Part shown: positions 1 to 8,930 of the stretch, one piece after another
How positions within the stretch are numbered: position 1 is the first letter of the stretch
Layout: each line of letters starts with the position of its first letter
NCBI GenBank assembly: GCA_947311315.1
Contig: CAMZKN010000070.1
Coordinates: 1 to 64,000, forward strand
Direction: 5' to 3'
Source: an uncultured Desulfobulbaceae bacterium
Lineage (GTDB): Bacteria > Desulfobacterota > Desulfobulbia > Desulfobulbales > Desulfocapsaceae
Length of the DNA stretch: 64,000 bases
Notes under the pieces: model-generated
What the model saw: only the letters and a program-made list of their open reading frames with translations
Databases searched by the model: none
What the model was told of the DNA's origin: nothing
Translations under genes and position numbers: made by a program

Positions 1-76
1 ATAGAAACACTGGTAGGGATTTGCAAGAAGAAAATAAATATTTACAGAAATTAATTCTGTTAAATTAAGAAGTTGA

Positions 77-122
77 ACCGGTAATTATAGTTGTCGCTGA
101 CCGGTAATTATAATTGTCGTTG
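77..122. repeat. Two tandem copies of a 23-bp repeat
   Basis: The unit ACCGGTAATTATA(G/A)TTGTCG(C/T)TG occurs twice head to tail with 21 of 23 positions identical. It lies downstream of the lpxB stop codon in a non-coding stretch at the window edge. Repeated 20-bp-class units are typical of the ends of some insertion sequences such as the IS21 family, but no transposase is visible, so that origin is only a guess. A small palindrome (ACAGAA-ATTAA-TTCTGT) lies just to its left at 44-60. Confidence 0.6.
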
Positions 123-215
123 AACATAAGTGTTTTCAGATCTTTTGGTGAAAAGGAATGAAGGTCGAGTATTCCGTCTATTGGTAGTGTTATGGTTTCT
201 GAAATAGTAATCTCT

Positions 216-1379
216 TTAACCATCCGCTGATTTTTCCTCCAGTAACTGCAGTACTACCTCCGCTGCCTTATCAGATGCTCCCCTGCTGCCAAGTTTTTGT
301 CTGACTTCAGCAAGAGCCTTTTTGACAGTTTGTCCCCTATTATCCGACGTGAGAATAGACTTCAGATTTTCTGCAATATGCTCTGGAGTTACTTCGTCCT
401 GCAAGAGTTCCGGAACAGCTTCATAACCAGCAATAAGATTAACGAGGGAAAAGTGATCGAGCTTGACAAGTATCTTGGCAATACGATAAGAGAGTGTAGA
501 CAGTCTATAGGTAACGACCATTGGTACTTCGAGAATAGCCAACTCGAGAGTTACTGTTCCGGACGCAGCCACAACAGCATTACACGAGGCCATCATTTGG
601 TACCGTTCTTCAAGGACAATGCGAATGTCTAAAGTATTCTGATAGAAGGAAAGACCTGCATCATCAAGGTCTTTTTTTGAAATCGTTGTTGCCTGGGGTA
701 AAAAAAATGTTATCTTTTCATTACTTGATTCCTGTAACAACCGGGCAGCCTCCAGGAAATCAGGCAAAAGCGATGCTATTTCACGTCTTCTGCTGCCTGG
801 AAGTAAACCTACACATATGGTTTTCTCAGGCAGATTGTAGCCTTGTAAAAATTCTTTCTTTGTTGAATTGGAATATACCACGTCGAGCAAAGGATGACCG
901 ACATAGTGGGCGTCAATATTGTGGTGCCTAAAAAAATCCTCTTCAAAAGGTAGGATTACTCCAATTTTATCGACTCTTTTGCGTATTGTTTTCACCCTGC
1001 CGGATCGCCATGCCCAGACCTGTGGTGTAATATAATAAAATACTGGAATCCCAAGTTGTTTTGCTTTTTTGGCAAGCATGAGATTAAAATCAGGGAGGTC
1101 GATAATGATCAGAAGATCAGGTCGATTTTTGCGTAGGCGACGACGCAGCACTTTCTGGGCAAGAAAAATGTCTCCAAGATGGGAAACGACCTCAAAAATA
1201 CCGACTACGGAAATTTTAGCAGCATCAAATAGAATTTCAACACCACAGGACGCAAGCTCTGGCCCACCCATTCCAGAAAATGATAAATCAGGTTTTTTAT
1301 TAACCAATGATCGAACAAGATTTGCTCCATGGAGATCACCCGAAGCCTCACCGGTTACAATCAAAATATTTGAGGTCAT
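216..1379 (-). CDS. lpxB: Lipid-A-disaccharide synthase
   Basis: This GT19 glycosyltransferase joins UDP-2,3-diacylglucosamine to lipid X, forming the beta-1,6 disaccharide of lipid A at the inner membrane. The 387-residue length is normal for the family. The N-terminal GEASGDLHG motif (residues 10-18), the [14 protein letters not shown] segment and the [10 protein letters not shown] nucleotide-sugar loop are clear LpxB signatures. The gene begins 4 nt after the stop of the upstream oxidoreductase gene, so the two are almost certainly cotranscribed. Other lipid A genes in the window (lpxK, lpxC) are on the opposite strand and separately transcribed. Identification is very secure. Confidence 0.97.
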   Translation of the reverse strand: MTSNILIVTGEASGDLHGANLVRSLVNKKPDLSFSGMGGPELASCGVEILFDAAKISVVGIFEVVSHLGDIFLAQKVLRRRLRKNRPDLLIIIDLPDFNLMLAKKAKQLGIPVFYYITPQVWAWRSGRVKTIRKRVDKIGVILPFEEDFFRHHNIDAHYVGHPLLDVVYSNSTKKEFLQGYNLPEKTICVGLLPGSRRREIASLLPDFLEAARLLQESSNEKITFFLPQATTISKKDLDDAGLSFYQNTLDIRIVLEERYQMMASCNAVVAASGTVTLELAILEVPMVVTYRLSTLSYRIAKILVKLDHFSLVNLIAGYEAVPELLQDEVTPEHIAENLKSILTSDNRGQTVKKALAEVRQKLGSRGASDKAAEVVLQLLEEKSADG

Positions 1380-1383
1380 CTGT

Positions 1384-2361
1384 TCAGGAAGGGTGTCGTA
1401 AATCTTTGAAAAGTTCGAGGCTTTGATGCTCTTTTATCTGAGCCATTACCTGCAATGCGACAGCAAGAGCGCGTCTCCCCTCTGCACCCGACACGGCTGG
1501 TTTGCTTCTTGTCTCTACATGTTGAGTAAATGCAACTATTTCACTTCGTAAAGCATCACCGTCCTCAAATGTTCGCAGGTCAACCACCTGTTTAGGCATA
1601 CCGCTTTCGAGTAATTCGTCGGACAACTTTATTGTCATTACCTTTTTATTGCCAAAATCAACTTTAATATAAGAACCAGGTTGAAAGATGCGCATTTTCC
1701 TGACATTTGTTCGTGCAATTCTACTAACGGTCACATTAGCGGTTGCACCGTTTTCAAAGATCAACCTTGCATTGGCAATATCAGTATTGCTTGTGACGAC
1801 AGGAGCGCCTACTGTGTGAATGGTTTTTAGTGGTGATTGTACGATATTGAGTATGATATCGATATCATGAATCATGAGGTCGAGTACAACATCTACGTCT
1901 ACACCTCTATTTTTGAATGTTGCGATACGATTACTTTCGATAAAAACAGGTGTTGTCAGCAGTGGTTCCATGGCCTGTACAGCAGGATTAAACCGTTCAA
2001 GATGACCAATCTGCAGGATAAGCTTTTTGTTTTCGGCTTTTGCAATAAGATCATCCGCTTCCTCGAGAGTGACTGTCATAGGTTTTTCGAGCAGAATATC
2101 AACCCCTGAATGAATACAGTCACAGGCAACCTCATAATGGTATGAGGTCGGGACGACAATTGAAACAGCATCGACCTGTTTGATTAATTCTTTATAGTCA
2201 GTAAAAAAAGCACAATGACACTCTTTGGCAACATTCTGGCATTGTTTTTTGTCAATGTCAGCTACACCAACAAGTGTTACATTTTCCTGCTCAGCGTATT
2301 TTTGCGCGTGAAATCGCCCTAAATAACCGACACCAATGACTCCAACTTTTAGATTCTTCAT
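1384..2361 (-). CDS. Gfo/Idh/MocA family NAD(P)-dependent oxidoreductase
   Basis: This is a sugar-type dehydrogenase with an N-terminal Rossmann fold ([10 protein letters not shown], residues 6-15) and the family EKP motif (LLEKPMTV), followed by the C-terminal substrate domain. The ORF track starts at a GTG five codons upstream, but the ATG giving [10 protein letters not shown] fits the family start better. Neither has a well-spaced ribosome binding site. It sits directly upstream of lpxB. Gfo/Idh proteins often neighbour lipid A genes in deltaproteobacteria, which suggests a nucleotide-sugar substrate, but the actual substrate cannot be read from the sequence. Confidence 0.85.
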   Translation of the reverse strand: MKNLKVGVIGVGYLGRFHAQKYAEQENVTLVGVADIDKKQCQNVAKECHCAFFTDYKELIKQVDAVSIVVPTSYHYEVACDCIHSGVDILLEKPMTVTLEEADDLIAKAENKKLILQIGHLERFNPAVQAMEPLLTTPVFIESNRIATFKNRGVDVDVVLDLMIHDIDIILNIVQSPLKTIHTVGAPVVTSNTDIANARLIFENGATANVTVSRIARTNVRKMRIFQPGSYIKVDFGNKKVMTIKLSDELLESGMPKQVVDLRTFEDGDALRSEIVAFTQHVETRSKPAVSGAEGRRALAVALQVMAQIKEHQSLELFKDLRHPS

Positions 2362-2543
2362 ATCCTGCAAAATCACTTAGAAATTTTTAAAGGCATACAT
2401 GATATTTGAGACTGTATCGACCTTTGTAGGGTGTTAACGCAGACAAGCTGCTTAAGTACCGTTAGGAAGTATCTAACTATTTCGATGGTCAAATACTTTG
2501 ATCATTTTATAGTTTTTCTTTACTGGTTCCAGGGAGCAAGGTA

Positions 2544-3251
2544 CTAAATGCCAAGGTAGGCTTTTTGGATGTCAGGATTAGAAAGCATATCTTTGGCCGT
2601 ACCGGAAAAGCTGATTCCTCCATTTTCCATAACATAAGCACGATCAGCGACTCGAAGAGCCTGATTCGCATTCTGTTCCACCAGGAAAATAGTTGTATCC
2701 TGCTCTTTATTAATTTGTCCTATTATTTCAAATATCTGTTTAATAACCAGCGGCGCAAGTCCCATTGATGGTTCATCAAGGAGTAATAACTGGGGTTTTG
2801 CCATTAAAGCTCTGGACATTGCCAGCATCTGCTGTTCCCCACCACTGAGAGTTCCACCATCTTGATTGCGTCTTTCAGCAAGGATTGGAAAAAGCGAGAA
2901 GACATAGTCCATATCCCTTTTTATCTGTTCTTTGTCTTTTCGTAGAAAAGCTCCCATGTCAAGATTCTCTTTGACGGTCAGTTCAGGAAATATATGTCGT
3001 CCTTCGGGAACCTGACAGATGCCCATGCTGACAATTTCATCAGGATTTTTTTTCTGGATTTCCTCTTCCTGAAATGTAATCCTTCCAGACCTGCAGGCAA
3101 CGACACCACATATAGTCATAAGGGTGGTGCTTTTACCAGCACCATTTGCGCCGATCAGGGAAATTATCTCACCCTTTTTAATCTCAATGGATATATCTTT
3201 AATGGCAAGTTTGTTTCCATAACCTGATTGTACGTTTTCGAGTTTAAGCAT
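2544..3251 (-). CDS. livF: Branched-chain amino acid ABC transporter, ATPase LivF
   Basis: One of the two ATPase subunits of a high-affinity branched-chain (hydrophobic) amino acid importer. Walker A (GANGAGKST), the ABC signature (LSGGEQQM) and Walker B (LLLLDEP) are all present, and the 235-residue length is typical of LivF. The ORF track begins 24 codons upstream, but the ATG at 3251 yields the standard MLKLENVQSGYG start and overlaps the livG stop by 8 nt, as expected for translational coupling. It is the last gene of the livKHMGF run. I see no obvious intrinsic terminator in the 180 nt after it. Confidence 0.95.
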   Translation of the reverse strand: MLKLENVQSGYGNKLAIKDISIEIKKGEIISLIGANGAGKSTTLMTICGVVACRSGRITFQEEEIQKKNPDEIVSMGICQVPEGRHIFPELTVKENLDMGAFLRKDKEQIKRDMDYVFSLFPILAERRNQDGGTLSGGEQQMLAMSRALMAKPQLLLLDEPSMGLAPLVIKQIFEIIGQINKEQDTTIFLVEQNANQALRVADRAYVMENGGISFSGTAKDMLSNPDIQKAYLGI

Positions 3252-4038
3252 TAACTTCCTCACCAAGATAAGCCTTAATAACTGCGGAGTTGTTTCTGAT
3301 TTCAGCGGGTGTTCCCTGAGCAATTTTTTTGCCGTAATCCATTACAAAAATACGATCAGAAAGGCTCATAACAAGTTTCATATCGTGCTCTATTAGAAGG
3401 ATGGATTGCCCTTCCCTTGATATCTCTTTAATTAATACATCAAGGTCCATGGTTTCCTGTGGATTCATGCCGGCAGCAGGTTCATCGAGAAGGAGCAACA
3501 ACGGTTCGGTTGCAAGGGCACGCGCAATCTCAAGACGCCTCTGCGCTCCATATGGTAAGTTATCAGCAAACTCATTTGCAAAATCGGCGAGACCAACTTT
3601 TTCAAGGACATGATAACTGAATTCCAGGATAGATCGTTCTTCTTTCCGTGTTGCGGCATTTCTTAAAATGGCACCAAATATAAAGGCTTTTGTCCTGCAG
3701 TGTCTGCCGATCATGACATTCTCAAGAACTGTCATTTTCTCAAACAATCGGATATTCTGAAAGGTTCGTGCAAGTCCTTTTTCTGTAACCTGATTAGGTT
3801 TTAAACCTTTGAGGTTTATCTGTTTATTACTGTCAGGCGGCGTGACAAAAACATCGCCGGCAGTCGGTGTATAGATCCCTGTTATACAGTTGAAAAAAGT
3901 AGTTTTCCCTGCACCATTCGGGCCTATAAGGGCAACGATTTCACCACTGTTAACATCGAGATCGAGAGAGTCCAAGGCTCGAATACCGCCAAAATCCATA
4001 GTGAGATTACTCACGTTTAATATCGGTTTATTCATCAT
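3244..4038 (-). CDS. livG: Branched-chain amino acid ABC transporter, ATPase LivG
   Basis: Second ATPase of the liv importer, working as a heterodimer with LivF below the LivH/LivM permeases. It has Walker A GPNGAGKTT, the liv-type signature LPYGAQRRLEIARAL and Walker B LLLLLDEPAAGMNP. The insertion around residues 70-90 and the overall 264 residues match LivG rather than LivF. Its start overlaps the livM stop by 4 nt (ATGA type), and its 3' end overlaps livF by 8 nt, so expression is tightly coupled across the operon. Confidence 0.95.
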   Translation of the reverse strand: MMNKPILNVSNLTMDFGGIRALDSLDLDVNSGEIVALIGPNGAGKTTFFNCITGIYTPTAGDVFVTPPDSNKQINLKGLKPNQVTEKGLARTFQNIRLFEKMTVLENVMIGRHCRTKAFIFGAILRNAATRKEERSILEFSYHVLEKVGLADFANEFADNLPYGAQRRLEIARALATEPLLLLLDEPAAGMNPQETMDLDVLIKEISREGQSILLIEHDMKLVMSLSDRIFVMDYGKKIAQGTPAEIRNNSAVIKAYLGEEVNA

Positions 4039-5252
4039 TTCGGCGTAGTTTTGAGGTTTGTTTTATCAAATTTGTATGTGCGCCGGATGTTTGATATCAG
4101 CCCCTGTGGCCTGAATATCATCATACAGACAAGAATAGCACCAAACGCCAGCATTCTATATTCGGAAAGTGCACGTAAGTATTCAGGCATGAGAATGAGT
4201 ATGAGTGCACCGAAAATAACTCCAATTATAGATCCCATTCCTCCAAGAACTACTATTGAAAGTATGATAGCAGATTCAAGAAAAGTAAAACTTGCAGGAT
4301 TTATAAAAGTTGTTTTCGCAGCAAAAATTACACCTACTGCGCCAGCCCAAAATGCGCCCAACGAGAATGCGACAAGTTTAGTTTTTCGTTTGTCGATGCC
4401 CATGGCCTGGCAGGCAATTTCATCTTCACGGAGGGCAATCCATGCTCTTCCCAGGCGCGAATCCTGCAGACGATTGACTACAAAAATCGTAATGATCACA
4501 AAAACAATCATCAGATAGTAGGTGTAATTTATTGCCTGACCAAGAGAGAGGTCTAGACCAAAAAGAGAAGGTCTGGGGATATTGGAGATACCGCTTGGTC
4601 CTTGTGAAAACGTTCCCCAGTTTTCGAGAATAAGCCGTATTATTTCACCAAACCCCAGGGTGACAATTGCCAGGTAGTCACCACGCAGTCTCAAGACAGG
4701 AAATCCAAGCATGATGCCAAAAAAGGCAGCCATCAAACCGCCAATAGGCAGTACTGTCCAGAAACCAAGACCAAAATGGAGATTGAGCAAGGCATAAGAA
4801 TAGGCCCCCACAGCATAAAATGCCACAAAGCCCAGATCAAGGAGTCCGGCAAGTCCGACAACTATATTAAGCCCAAGCCCAAGGACGACATACATGAGAG
4901 CAGTCGTCATTACATTCGTTTGATAAGATGAAACAAATTGTGGGAAAAGAAGAGCAACAGCGAGGACAGTACCAATGAAAATATTTCGTTTTCGGGTGTC
5001 TAACAGAGTTTTTTGCAGTATCGAGTCATTAGAATCTTTTTGGGTATCCTTTTTCATCTCCTTTCTCTGCATATAAAACTTCATAATGAAAAAGATACAA
5101 AAAGTTCCAATAGCCATATAAACGGCATTATGCCAACGCCAGGTTATTGTCCTTTCAAAAGGGTCAACTTTAATAACCATTATTGGGAAAGTTAAAAATA
5201 CGAACCAAAGCGACGTTAAAAGTCCTTTTTTCAGTTCTTTTAAAGAAATCAT
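4035..5252 (-). CDS. livM: Branched-chain amino acid ABC transporter, permease LivM
   Basis: Integral membrane permease of the liv system with about ten hydrophobic segments. The family hallmark is visible in the conserved loop GDYLAIVTLGFGEIIRLILENW. The 405 residues include an N-terminal extension of roughly 100 residues (two membrane segments and a charged linker KKDTQKDSND) before the core, resembling E. coli LivM. It follows livH by 12 nt. The start codon lacks a clear Shine-Dalgarno sequence, so an internal start cannot be fully excluded. Confidence 0.93.
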   Translation of the reverse strand: MISLKELKKGLLTSLWFVFLTFPIMVIKVDPFERTITWRWHNAVYMAIGTFCIFFIMKFYMQRKEMKKDTQKDSNDSILQKTLLDTRKRNIFIGTVLAVALLFPQFVSSYQTNVMTTALMYVVLGLGLNIVVGLAGLLDLGFVAFYAVGAYSYALLNLHFGLGFWTVLPIGGLMAAFFGIMLGFPVLRLRGDYLAIVTLGFGEIIRLILENWGTFSQGPSGISNIPRPSLFGLDLSLGQAINYTYYLMIVFVIITIFVVNRLQDSRLGRAWIALREDEIACQAMGIDKRKTKLVAFSLGAFWAGAVGVIFAAKTTFINPASFTFLESAIILSIVVLGGMGSIIGVIFGALILILMPEYLRALSEYRMLAFGAILVCMMIFRPQGLISNIRRTYKFDKTNLKTTPK

Positions 5253-5264
5253 AATATTAGAAGG

Positions 5265-6167
5265 TTAAACTTTTTGGTTGGTTGTTTTTCCTAATAAGCC
5301 TGATGGCTTGAAAATAAGAATCAGTACAAGGAGTGAAAATGCAAACACATCTTCATAATCACTTGAGACATACCCCGTTGCAAAACTTTCCGTCAAACCA
5401 AGAATCAGGCTACCGAGAACAGCACCGGGAATAGAACCAATTCCACCTAAAACTGCAGCAGTAAACGCTTTGATACCTGCAATAAAACCAATATAGAAAT
5501 TTATCTGGCCTATATGTGAGGCAATTAATAATCCACCAATAGCTGCCAGAGCTGAACCGACGATGAACGTTGCTGAGATCACACTATTAACATTGATTCC
5601 AACAAGAGTTGCCATCATTCTGTCCTGCGCTGTTGCCCGCATCGCTTTACCGATTTTGCTGAATTTAATGATGATGGTGAGAATTATCATTACGATAAAA
5701 GTGGTTATAAGAATAACCAGATCTGAGCTGCCAACGATATGTGCTATTGGTTCCATAAATGCAAATTCAGGGATTAAAGCAGGGAAAGGTAGAAAATCAG
5801 AAGTTTGTGCAAGCAAAACGTAATTTTGCAAAAAAATTGACATTCCTATGGCACTGATTAATGGGGATAATCGTGGGGCGTGCCGCAAGGGTTTGTAAGC
5901 AATTTTTTCAATGGTGTAGGCATATGAACTCGACCAAACTACTGCTGCGACACCGGCTATAACAACAATAGCCAATAAAGGAAAACCATAAATAGATAAG
6001 ACTGTTGCCACAATAAAAGCGGTAAAAGCCCCTATCATATAAATCTCACCGTGGGCAAAGTTGATAAGCCCAATAATTCCATAAACCATCGTATAGCCAA
6101 GGGCTATGAGTGCGTATATGGAGCCTCTAGTCAGTCCACTGAAAAACAGTTCTATAAAATAGTCCAT
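5265..6167 (-). CDS. livH: Branched-chain amino acid ABC transporter, permease LivH
   Basis: Integral membrane permease that pairs with LivM. The N-terminal LTRGSIYALIALGYTMVYGIIGLINFAHGEIYMIGA segment is the classic LivH signature, and the C-terminal AVLGGIGSIPGAVLGSLILGL motif is also conserved. Length (300 residues) is standard. It lies downstream of livK across a strong hairpin terminator (6176-6221), so livHMGF are probably expressed by partial read-through or from a weak promoter in that gap, at a lower level than the binding protein. Confidence 0.95.
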   Translation of the reverse strand: MDYFIELFFSGLTRGSIYALIALGYTMVYGIIGLINFAHGEIYMIGAFTAFIVATVLSIYGFPLLAIVVIAGVAAVVWSSSYAYTIEKIAYKPLRHAPRLSPLISAIGMSIFLQNYVLLAQTSDFLPFPALIPEFAFMEPIAHIVGSSDLVILITTFIVMIILTIIIKFSKIGKAMRATAQDRMMATLVGINVNSVISATFIVGSALAAIGGLLIASHIGQINFYIGFIAGIKAFTAAVLGGIGSIPGAVLGSLILGLTESFATGYVSSDYEDVFAFSLLVLILIFKPSGLLGKTTNQKV

Positions 6168-6175
6168 AAATACAT

Positions 6176-6221
6176 AAAAAAAATCTGAAGTATGCGGGGC
6201 AATGCCTTACATACTTCAGAT
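6176..6221 (-). terminator. Intrinsic terminator between livK and livH
   Basis: On the minus strand a perfect 12-bp stem (ATCTGAAGTATG / CATACTTCAGAT) closes a 15-nt loop and is followed by a run of eight T. It sits in the 76-nt gap after the livK stop codon and before livH. An intercistronic terminator here would reduce transcription into the membrane and ATPase genes relative to the periplasmic binding protein, a common design in ABC import operons. Confidence 0.88.
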
Positions 6222-6243
6222 AAGAAAAGATTTAACGTTGATG

Positions 6244-7374
6244 TTATTTCACTACAACATATTTACCATCTTTAACAACGTACATTGAAAATCCAACACC
6301 AATAGCATCGCCATTTTTGTCAAAGCTCACATCTCCAACGGGGGTTGCCACTTTTTCAGTCTGTAAAACTTTCTTTAAATCTTCGAGCTTTGTGGAGTCA
6401 GCTTTTTCTATTGCGTTTAGCATGGCAATTGTAGCTGCGTAAGCACCCTCAAAGAAAGCACCCGGGTCTTTTTTAAATGCAGCTTTATGTTCTTTTTTAG
6501 CGTCGGTAGCCATTGCGTTGGTTGAATTATCCTGTGGGCCTGCAGTATATACACCCTCTGCCGCTTTACCGGCAACTTTAATAAAGGTGTCATCTTTTAC
6601 ACCGTCATCAGAGACAAAAGCTGTCTTAAGGCGTTTTTTCTTCATGATGGTGACGATTTTGGAAGCTTCAGGATGATACCCACCAAAAATAACAACATCG
6701 GCGCCGGATTTTTTGATTTTCTGGACTATTGCAGAATAGTCCATGGCACCTGGAGTAATTCCTTCAAAAAGTACTACTTTGGCTTTGCCACCTTCCTCAA
6801 TATATTTTTTTGCACCTTCAGCAAGTGGTTTGCCGTAATCACCTTTATCGTGAATAACAGCTATTTTCGTAAAACCAAGTTTATTAATTGCAAAATCAAC
6901 CATGGCTGGAGATTGAGCGGCATTAGGAGCGATTGTTCTGAAAAAATTGGGGTAATCCCCACTAAGGGTCAGTTCATCACTTGTAGCGGAGGGCGACATT
7001 ACAAGTATGCCGGCATCTTTGTAAATTGGCATGGCAGCTTTCGTTGCACCTGAACAAATATGCCCAAGAACTACATCAACACCGTCTGAAACGAGTTTGG
7101 TTGCGGTATTAGTGGCAATTTCAGGTTTACAAACATCATCTTCAACGAGCATTTCAATTTTTTTTCCGTTAATACCACCCTTGGCATTGATTTTATCAAT
7201 AACAAGTTTGGCTGCATTTATAGAAGGTAGTCCGTATGATGCAAGGTCGCCACTATGCGGGCCTGCAACACCAAATTTAATTGTATCGCCAGCAGAACTC
7301 GCTGAAGGTACAGACAGGGCAATGACAGCACAAGCTGCTACAGAAAACAATGTACCACTAAGACTCAACTTCAT
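6244..7374 (-). CDS. livK: Branched-chain amino acid ABC transporter, periplasmic binding protein
   Basis: Periplasmic receptor (leucine/isoleucine/valine-binding type) that delivers substrate to LivHM. A signal peptide is evident (MKLSLSGTLFSVAACAVIALSVPSASSA) followed by the mature start GDTIKFGVAGPHSGDLASYG. The type I periplasmic-binding fold is complete at 376 residues. A strong ribosome binding site (GGGAGGAAAAAA) precedes the ATG. It is the first liv gene, divergent from lpxK. Actual ligand preference (aliphatic amino acids or related amides) cannot be set from sequence. Confidence 0.92.
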   Translation of the reverse strand: MKLSLSGTLFSVAACAVIALSVPSASSAGDTIKFGVAGPHSGDLASYGLPSINAAKLVIDKINAKGGINGKKIEMLVEDDVCKPEIATNTATKLVSDGVDVVLGHICSGATKAAMPIYKDAGILVMSPSATSDELTLSGDYPNFFRTIAPNAAQSPAMVDFAINKLGFTKIAVIHDKGDYGKPLAEGAKKYIEEGGKAKVVLFEGITPGAMDYSAIVQKIKKSGADVVIFGGYHPEASKIVTIMKKKRLKTAFVSDDGVKDDTFIKVAGKAAEGVYTAGPQDNSTNAMATDAKKEHKAAFKKDPGAFFEGAYAATIAMLNAIEKADSTKLEDLKKVLQTEKVATPVGDVSFDKNGDAIGVGFSMYVVKDGKYVVVK

Positions 7375-7679
7375 TTTTTTTCCTCCCTCTTAATAGTTGA
7401 AAATTATACCCCCGCTTTTATAGTCTCTCTTTAAAAGAGAGATGCTGAAAGTGAGCATATGCTACGATGTCGTAATAATAGTCTTTTATAATTCTTTTTG
7501 CAAAATCAAAAAAACACCCTTTTCTAAAGTGAAAAAAAGCAGTGCTGTAGTTTTCAAGTAATATCTACCTTTTTGCTTGCCAGCAATATCATTCTGGTGT
7601 TTTAACAAATCATTGTTCAGGTTTTACCGTCACTGGTAAAAATATTTGCACGTAATAACCTATTTCTCAGGACAAAGCT
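7375..7679. other. Divergent livK/lpxK intergenic region
   Basis: This 305-nt non-coding stretch separates the divergent livK and lpxK genes and should hold both promoters. Two palindromes stand out: TCTCTCTTT-A-AAAGAGAGA (7424-7442), which lies in the livK leader about 50 nt before its start, and TTTTACC-GTCACT-GGTAAAA (7622-7641), about 40 nt before lpxK. Either could be an operator or an RNA hairpin. I could not assign convincing -35/-10 pairs. The lpxK start is preceded by an AGGA motif. Confidence 0.5.
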
Positions 7680-8729
7680 ATGTCATACAGTTTTAAAGCA
7701 CTTTTTTTTATTGGTCGTCCGTTGAGTCCTCTTTACAGTGCTATTATGAAAATTCGCGAAATGCTTTACAAAAAAAAAATATTTAAAAGTTATAGCTTTC
7801 CCATACCTGTAATTTCTGTTGGGAATCTTGTAATGGGTGGCACAGGTAAGACCCCAATTGTACGACACATCTCAGAACTTCTCAAGAAAAAAGGCTATAG
7901 CCCTGCTGTAATCAGCAGGGGATATGGAGGTAAGTCTAAACAGAGAGTTAATGTCGTTTCCGATGGGACAAAAGTACACCTGGCCCCGACCGATGCAGGC
8001 GATGAACCTTATATGCTCGCTATGACTTTAAAAAACATACCAGTATTAACGGGAACAAGACGTTCTTTTCCCTGCGCCTACGCAATACACAATTTCAATA
8101 CAAATGTTCTGTTGCTTGATGATGGTTTTCAACATCTTTCGGTACAGAGAAACCTTGATATAGTTCTTTTTGACGCTACAGCTCTTGCAGGCAACAGTCG
8201 TGTTTTTCCAGGCGGTGAACTCAGAGAGCCAGTCTCTGCACTGGGGAGATGTCATCTTTTTTTAATTACCGGAGTAAGTACTGACAATATATCAAGTGCT
8301 GTCAAATTTCAGAATCTGCTAAAAGAAAAATTTCCGAACAAGCCTGTTTTTTTTGCAGAACACGATAGCTACCAGTTGTGGAACAATGAAGGAGAAGAAC
8401 TTTCTGCTGAACAAGAGGTGGAACACTATGCTTTTTGCGGGATAGCCAATCCTTTACGTTTTAAAAACTCTCTTGAAAATCATGGTCTTAAGATTAGTGG
8501 ATTTGAACCACTGAAGGATCACGTCAGTTATACACAATCTTTGGTCACGAATCTTTGCAAGAGAGCTATAAAATCCAGAGCAAAAATTCTAATCACTACG
8601 GAAAAGGACTTTGTAAAACTCAAAAACTTTCAGACAGAGCTTCCCCTTATTTATTTTACAATCAGTCACCGGGTGGATATTAAATTTGATGATTTTATTC
8701 TAAATTATCTCTCTCGTGCTGGTCTTTGA
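7680..8729 (+). CDS. lpxK: Tetraacyldisaccharide 4'-kinase
   Basis: LpxK phosphorylates the 4' position of the lipid A disaccharide at the inner membrane, the step after LpxB. The conserved P-loop segment GNLVMGGTGKTPIV and the following VISRGYGGKSK and LLDDGFQHL motifs are present in the expected order. Length (349 residues) and the N-terminal amphipathic or membrane-associated region fit the family. It is monocistronic or leads into lpxC, which follows 201 nt later and has its own candidate promoter. Confidence 0.96.
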   Translation: MSYSFKALFFIGRPLSPLYSAIMKIREMLYKKKIFKSYSFPIPVISVGNLVMGGTGKTPIVRHISELLKKKGYSPAVISRGYGGKSKQRVNVVSDGTKVHLAPTDAGDEPYMLAMTLKNIPVLTGTRRSFPCAYAIHNFNTNVLLLDDGFQHLSVQRNLDIVLFDATALAGNSRVFPGGELREPVSALGRCHLFLITGVSTDNISSAVKFQNLLKEKFPNKPVFFAEHDSYQLWNNEGEELSAEQEVEHYAFCGIANPLRFKNSLENHGLKISGFEPLKDHVSYTQSLVTNLCKRAIKSRAKILITTEKDFVKLKNFQTELPLIYFTISHRVDIKFDDFILNYLSRAGL

Positions 8730-8866
8730 TTGTTCTGTCGTGTGTTTTTAAAACAACATTTTTCTCCGTTTCGTGTTATTAACCACACACTTTCAACGAA
8801 GTGCCTTCCGTTGCAATTCCCCTGCATGTTACCGGTATACTGTGATTACTTCACATAAAAACAAAC

Positions 8867-8896
8867 TTGACTACTCAGGCATAAACATTGCATATA
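8867..8896 (+). promoter_or_regulatory. Candidate sigma-70 promoter for lpxC
   Basis: TTGACT is followed after 18 nt by CATATA, about 35 nt before the lpxC start. The -35 is a near-consensus match, the -10 only moderate. Position and the lack of a better alternative support it weakly. Confidence 0.4.
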
Positions 8897-8930
8897 AATA
8901 GTAACTTTAATATTATCCTCAGGACACGCT

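Noticed and set aside
4051-4518. 155-aa plus-strand ORF opposite livM
   Set aside because: Shadow of the livM coding strand. Its low-complexity Ser/Ile/Pro composition reflects antisense reading of membrane segments.
7442-7561. 39-residue ORF between livK and lpxK
   Set aside because: No properly spaced ribosome site, no recognisable motif and composition like random AT-rich sequence.
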